Shown here piece after piece: positions 14,687 to 16,217 of a stretch of 16,217 nucleotides of DNA. This DNA is from UBA1189 sp045594245 (GTDB lineage: Bacteria; Bacteroidota; Bacteroidia; Bacteroidales; Bacteroidaceae): NCBI GenBank assembly GCA_045594245.1, contig JAZNYG010000070.1, positions 1-16,217 of the forward strand, written 5' to 3'. Both the position numbers and the translations under genes were made by a program. Each line of letters starts with the position of its first letter. Position 1 is the first letter of the stretch. The notes under the pieces were generated by a model that worked only from the letters and a program-made list of their open reading frames with translations, was not told where the DNA came from and made no database searches.

Positions 14687-14875
14687 TTATGCTTGATTAT
14701 ACCACATAAGAAAAGCGTAAGGACTTGTCATGCTCATCATATAGCTGGTATCGGCAAACACCATTGTAAGAATAAACAGAAACAAATACCCCACGCTGTT
14801 GTATAGACCTTGGCAAGGTACAGCGTGGGCTGTACGCGTACAATCATATACAAACAGAATGGCGGTTCTCCGTCT
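14687..14875 (-). other. Open frame without early start codon, containing a nested hairpin
   Basis: On the minus strand the frame from 14875 down to the stop at 14687-14689 is open for 62 codons and reads like a protein, with a hydrophobic stretch (GYLFLFILTMVF). The only ATG is at 14764, leaving 25 residues. Within it, arms CCCACGCTGT (14790-14799) and ACAGCGTGGG (14820-14829) form a perfect 10 base-pair stem enclosing a second stem ACCTT/AAGGT. A perfect 12-base palindrome TGTACGCGTACA follows at 14831-14842. It could be a structured leader of the envelope genes, a tiny membrane peptide or a gene remnant. Confidence 0.4.
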
Positions 14876-14969
14876 CTATCCTCTTACTTTTGAAATTTTG
14901 CCGATTTCGCTATATAGGATAAAGCAAGAAACGCATTCTTGACCCGAGGATTTCTCCCCTCGGATGGCG

Positions 14970-14977
14970 CAAAATTA
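14970..14977 (-). promoter_or_regulatory. Possible -7 box for the minus-strand envelope genes
   Basis: TAATTTTG fits TAnnTTTG on the minus strand, but no TTTG is found about 19 bases upstream. A hairpin CCGAGG/CCTCGG (14944-14963) would lie at the start of the transcript. The leader before ATG 14632 would be about 330 bases. Confidence 0.4.
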
Positions 14978-15000
14978 GTAAATAATTCGGATTAGGAGTT

Positions 15001-15126
15001 ATGATTTTGTGGTTTTTTCTTATTATCGTGAAAAAAAACTACAATGAAGTCATCAACGAAGCCTACAAAAGCCAAGTAATAAGCAGCATGACATTCGCAA
15101 TAATCTGTAAGGTCTTCAAGAAATAG
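15001..15126 (+). CDS. Small open frame of 41 codons, doubtful
   Basis: An ATG frame reads MILWFFLIIVKKNYNEVINE and ends FAIICKVFKK before TAG. It has a hydrophobic start and a lysine-rich end, like a small membrane peptide or toxin-like peptide. Its last codons form the left arm of the long stem at 15096-15163, so translation and folding would exclude each other. There is no promoter of the usual type in front of it. I list it only because nothing else explains the stretch. Confidence 0.2.
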   Translation: MILWFFLIIVKKNYNEVINEAYKSQVISSMTFAIICKVFKK

Positions 15127-15163
15127 GCAGAGGCGTATCTTGAGGGCCTTGCAGATTATTGCG
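15096..15163. ncRNA. Long hairpin, 25 base pairs with only G-U mismatches
   Basis: Arms 15096-15120 and 15139-15163 pair over all 25 positions, three of them as G-U pairs when the plus strand is read as RNA, around an 18-base loop. Retained pairing despite base changes suggests a folded plus-strand RNA, or inverted ends of a very small element. No T run follows, so it is not a standard terminator. Confidence 0.4.
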
Positions 15164-15251
15164 CCTCCACACGATTACTGATGTAATAGTTCAGCTTATC
15201 TTTTTCTTTTTAGTGGCGGGTTGTAAACTCAGTCAAAGCGATATTTCAGGT

Positions 15252-15613
15252 CTTTTCAGGTGAAAAAAGTTTATTTTTGGGGTGGCATTGGCTTGATTTA
15301 TTGGGGTGGCAGGCAGCACGAGGCGCTGCGGGGGTATGGCTAACTAGGGATCCGAAGTTAGGAGCTAGAAACTAGAAGTCTGGTTGTATGGATTTTATAG
15401 TATAAATAGGAAGTGTCACCGCGGTGACGAATTTGCACCACCGCGGTGGCACTATTACGTCACCGCGGTGATTGATACACGCCACCGCGGTGGCGTGTAA
15501 TATGTAACCTTTCGTTTCCGGGAAAACGCATTATAATGCAACTTCTCCTACTGGCTCTTAATTCCTAATCAAGCCACTGCCACCCCAAAAATAAACTTTT
15601 TTCACCTGAAAAG
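15252..15613. mobile_element. 362-base element with 47-base inverted ends (MITE-like or invertible)
   Basis: The arms 15252-15298 and 15567-15613 are reverse complements at 46 of 47 positions. They begin with CTTTTCAGGTGAAAAAAG at the outer edges and end with GGCTTGATT inside. The 268 bases between contain no gene but carry the four-palindrome array at 15415-15499. TTGGGGTGGCA occurs again just inside the left arm. No clear target duplication and no transposase or recombinase is visible. Two explanations fit: a non-autonomous transposon, or a segment inverted by a recombinase encoded elsewhere. No TAnnTTTG box is seen inside on either strand, so a simple promoter switch is not supported. Confidence 0.65.
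15415..15499. repeat. Four CACCGCGGTG palindromes at exact 22-base spacing
   Basis: The core CACCGCGGTG occurs at 15417, 15439, 15461 and 15483. Flanking bases alternate: TCACCGCGGTGA, CCACCGCGGTGG, then the same pair again. The last copy extends to a perfect 24-base palindrome (15476-15499). The bases between cores differ, so this is not simple tandem duplication. Confidence 0.95.
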
Positions 15614-15713
15614 AGCGTTAACAGATAATGATGAAATCAAGAAATGTCCATTCCATCGAAGATGGCTTAAGCTCCGCCAATTACCTTTATTGACACCTCA
15701 GCATATATGCTCT

Positions 15714-15734
15714 CCTCTATTATAGAGGTTTTTT
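15714..15734 (+). terminator. Intrinsic terminator with no gene in front of it
   Basis: Stem CCTCTA (15714-15719) / TAGAGG (15723-15728), loop TTA, then TTTTTT. It is preceded by the palindrome GCATATATGC (15701-15710). It lies about 70 bases before the BACON gene, with no plus-strand gene upstream, so it should end an RNA made from the repeat-rich region. Confidence 0.7.
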
Positions 15735-15754
15735 ATTCATTCGCCAATAAAAAC

Positions 15755-15785
15755 TTTCATGGTTCAGGATTAATCTTTACCTTTG
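15755..15785 (+). promoter_or_regulatory. Promoter of the BACON lipoprotein gene
   Basis: TTTC (15755-15758) stands in for the -33 TTTG. After 19 bases comes TACCTTTG (15778-15785). The start would be near 15792, leaving a very short leader of about 14 bases. Confidence 0.7.
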
Positions 15786-15805
15786 CTTTGCAAAAATAAA
15801 TGTAT

Positions 15806-16217
15806 ATGAGAAGAAATATTTTTGCGCTGTTGCGCATATTGATGCTGCTGCTTCCATTTTCGTGTGGACTTGTCTCCTGCGAGAATGAAGAAGGTGCTAT
15901 GAATTCCGATTATGTTTCCGTATTCCCTAACGAACTGTTTTTCGAGAGTGATGCATTGGCAGATACACTAACTTTGAGCAGTAGTGGCGAATGGATGATA
16001 AGCGGTGTGCCCAGTTGGCTCAGCGTATCTCCTATGAGTGGCGTGAATGGTGATGAACTCGTTGTCTTCGTTGATGAGAATACCTCGACAGACGAGCGCA
16101 CAACTTTGCTGCTGCTGAGGTGCGGTGATGCTTTGGACACCCTTTCGGTGACGCAGTATGGATATATCGAGACCGACTATGTAGACCTGAATCTTGATGG
16201 CAAGGGTGTATCGTATA
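15806..16217 (+). CDS. BACON-domain lipoprotein, N-terminal part (3' truncated)
   Basis: 137 residues are visible and the frame runs off the window. The start at ATG 15806 is chosen because it matches MRRNIFALLR of the lipoprotein at 13339; ATG 15800 is in frame two codons earlier. The signal ends in the lipobox LVSC, with C25 the predicted lipid-modified residue. Residues about 36-119 fit one BACON domain: VSVFPNELFFESDA, GEWMISGVPSWLSVSPMSG, ELVVFVDENTSTDERTTLLLL and LSVTQYG. BACON domains are Bacteroidetes surface modules thought to bind carbohydrate or mucin. The region after 120 (TDYVDLNLDGKG) probably begins a second domain. The protein is likely surface-exposed and may be part of a larger glycan-related locus beyond the window. 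Confidence 0.85.
   Translation, partial: MRRNIFALLRILMLLLPFSCGLVSCENEEGAMNSDYVSVFPNELFFESDALADTLTLSSSGEWMISGVPSWLSVSPMSGVNGDELVVFVDENTSTDERTTLLLLRCGDALDTLSVTQYGYIETDYVDLNLDGKGVSY

Noticed and set aside
15415..15499. CRISPR array
   Set aside because: Repeats are only 10-12 bases, fully palindromic, with 10-12 base gaps; no cas genes and no repeat-spacer sizes typical of CRISPR.
15299..15566. Invertible promoter switch for the BACON gene
   Set aside because: No TAnnTTTG box is present on either strand inside the segment, and the BACON gene has its own promoter outside it. Inversion itself stays open.
14633..15805. tRNA, rRNA or transposase gene in the gene-poor region
   Set aside because: No cloverleaf, no rRNA-like conserved words and no transposase-like frame were found on either strand.

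Overview
The window looks like a Bacteroidales chromosome, most likely Prevotella-like. Six start sites carry, or closely match, the Bacteroidetes promoter pattern (a TTTG-type -33 box, about 19-20 bases, then TAnnTTTG), and none of the genes examined has a clear Shine-Dalgarno. The protein content also fits: a lipid A operon in Bacteroidales order, BACON and Fibrobacter-paralogous-domain lipoproteins, OmpX-type barrels and a bacterial PH domain protein. This is inferred from sequence only; no database search was made.

Layout. 1-1009 (+): tail of a probable SPFH protein, an Arc-like 60-residue DNA-binding protein and a membrane PH-domain protein that overlaps it by 4 bases. 1010-1168: a four-unit, 22-base-period palindrome array. 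1169-3385 (+): an acyltransferase-3 membrane enzyme whose stop codon lies in a repeat, then a CPBP (CAAX-type) membrane protease. 3422-4079 (+): a small outer membrane barrel gene with its own promoter and terminator. 4078-8404 (-): lpxD, lpxC, lpxA, a pRiA4b ORF-3-like acidic protein and miaA, probably one operon read from a textbook promoter at 8447-8477. 8640-9860 (-): an HD-domain phosphohydrolase. Its promoter region is duplicated as a perfect 63-base direct repeat. 10213-12279 (+): a highly codon-biased long-chain acyl-CoA synthetase with its own promoter and terminator.

12280-16217 is an accessory-looking region. A minus-strand set of three secreted or envelope genes (unknown secreted protein, outer membrane barrel, Fibrobacter-paralogous lipoprotein) is followed by a terminator 180 bases downstream. 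Beyond it lies about 1.2 kb without a clear gene but rich in structure: an open frame without an early start codon that contains a nested hairpin, a 25-base-pair stem whose only mismatches are G-U pairs, and a 362-base element with 47-base inverted ends. Inside that element are four CACCGCGGTG palindromes at exactly 22-base spacing. A terminator with no gene in front of it follows, then a BACON-domain lipoprotein cut by the window end. Its first 31 bases match the start of the Fibrobacter-paralogous lipoprotein in the opposite orientation at 30 of 31 positions.

The strongest leads are: (1) two separate arrays of exactly four palindromes at 22-base spacing with unrelated cores; (2) the 47-base inverted-repeat element around one of them; (3) an LpxC that stops at the domain boundary where Bacteroidales LpxC is normally fused to FabZ.
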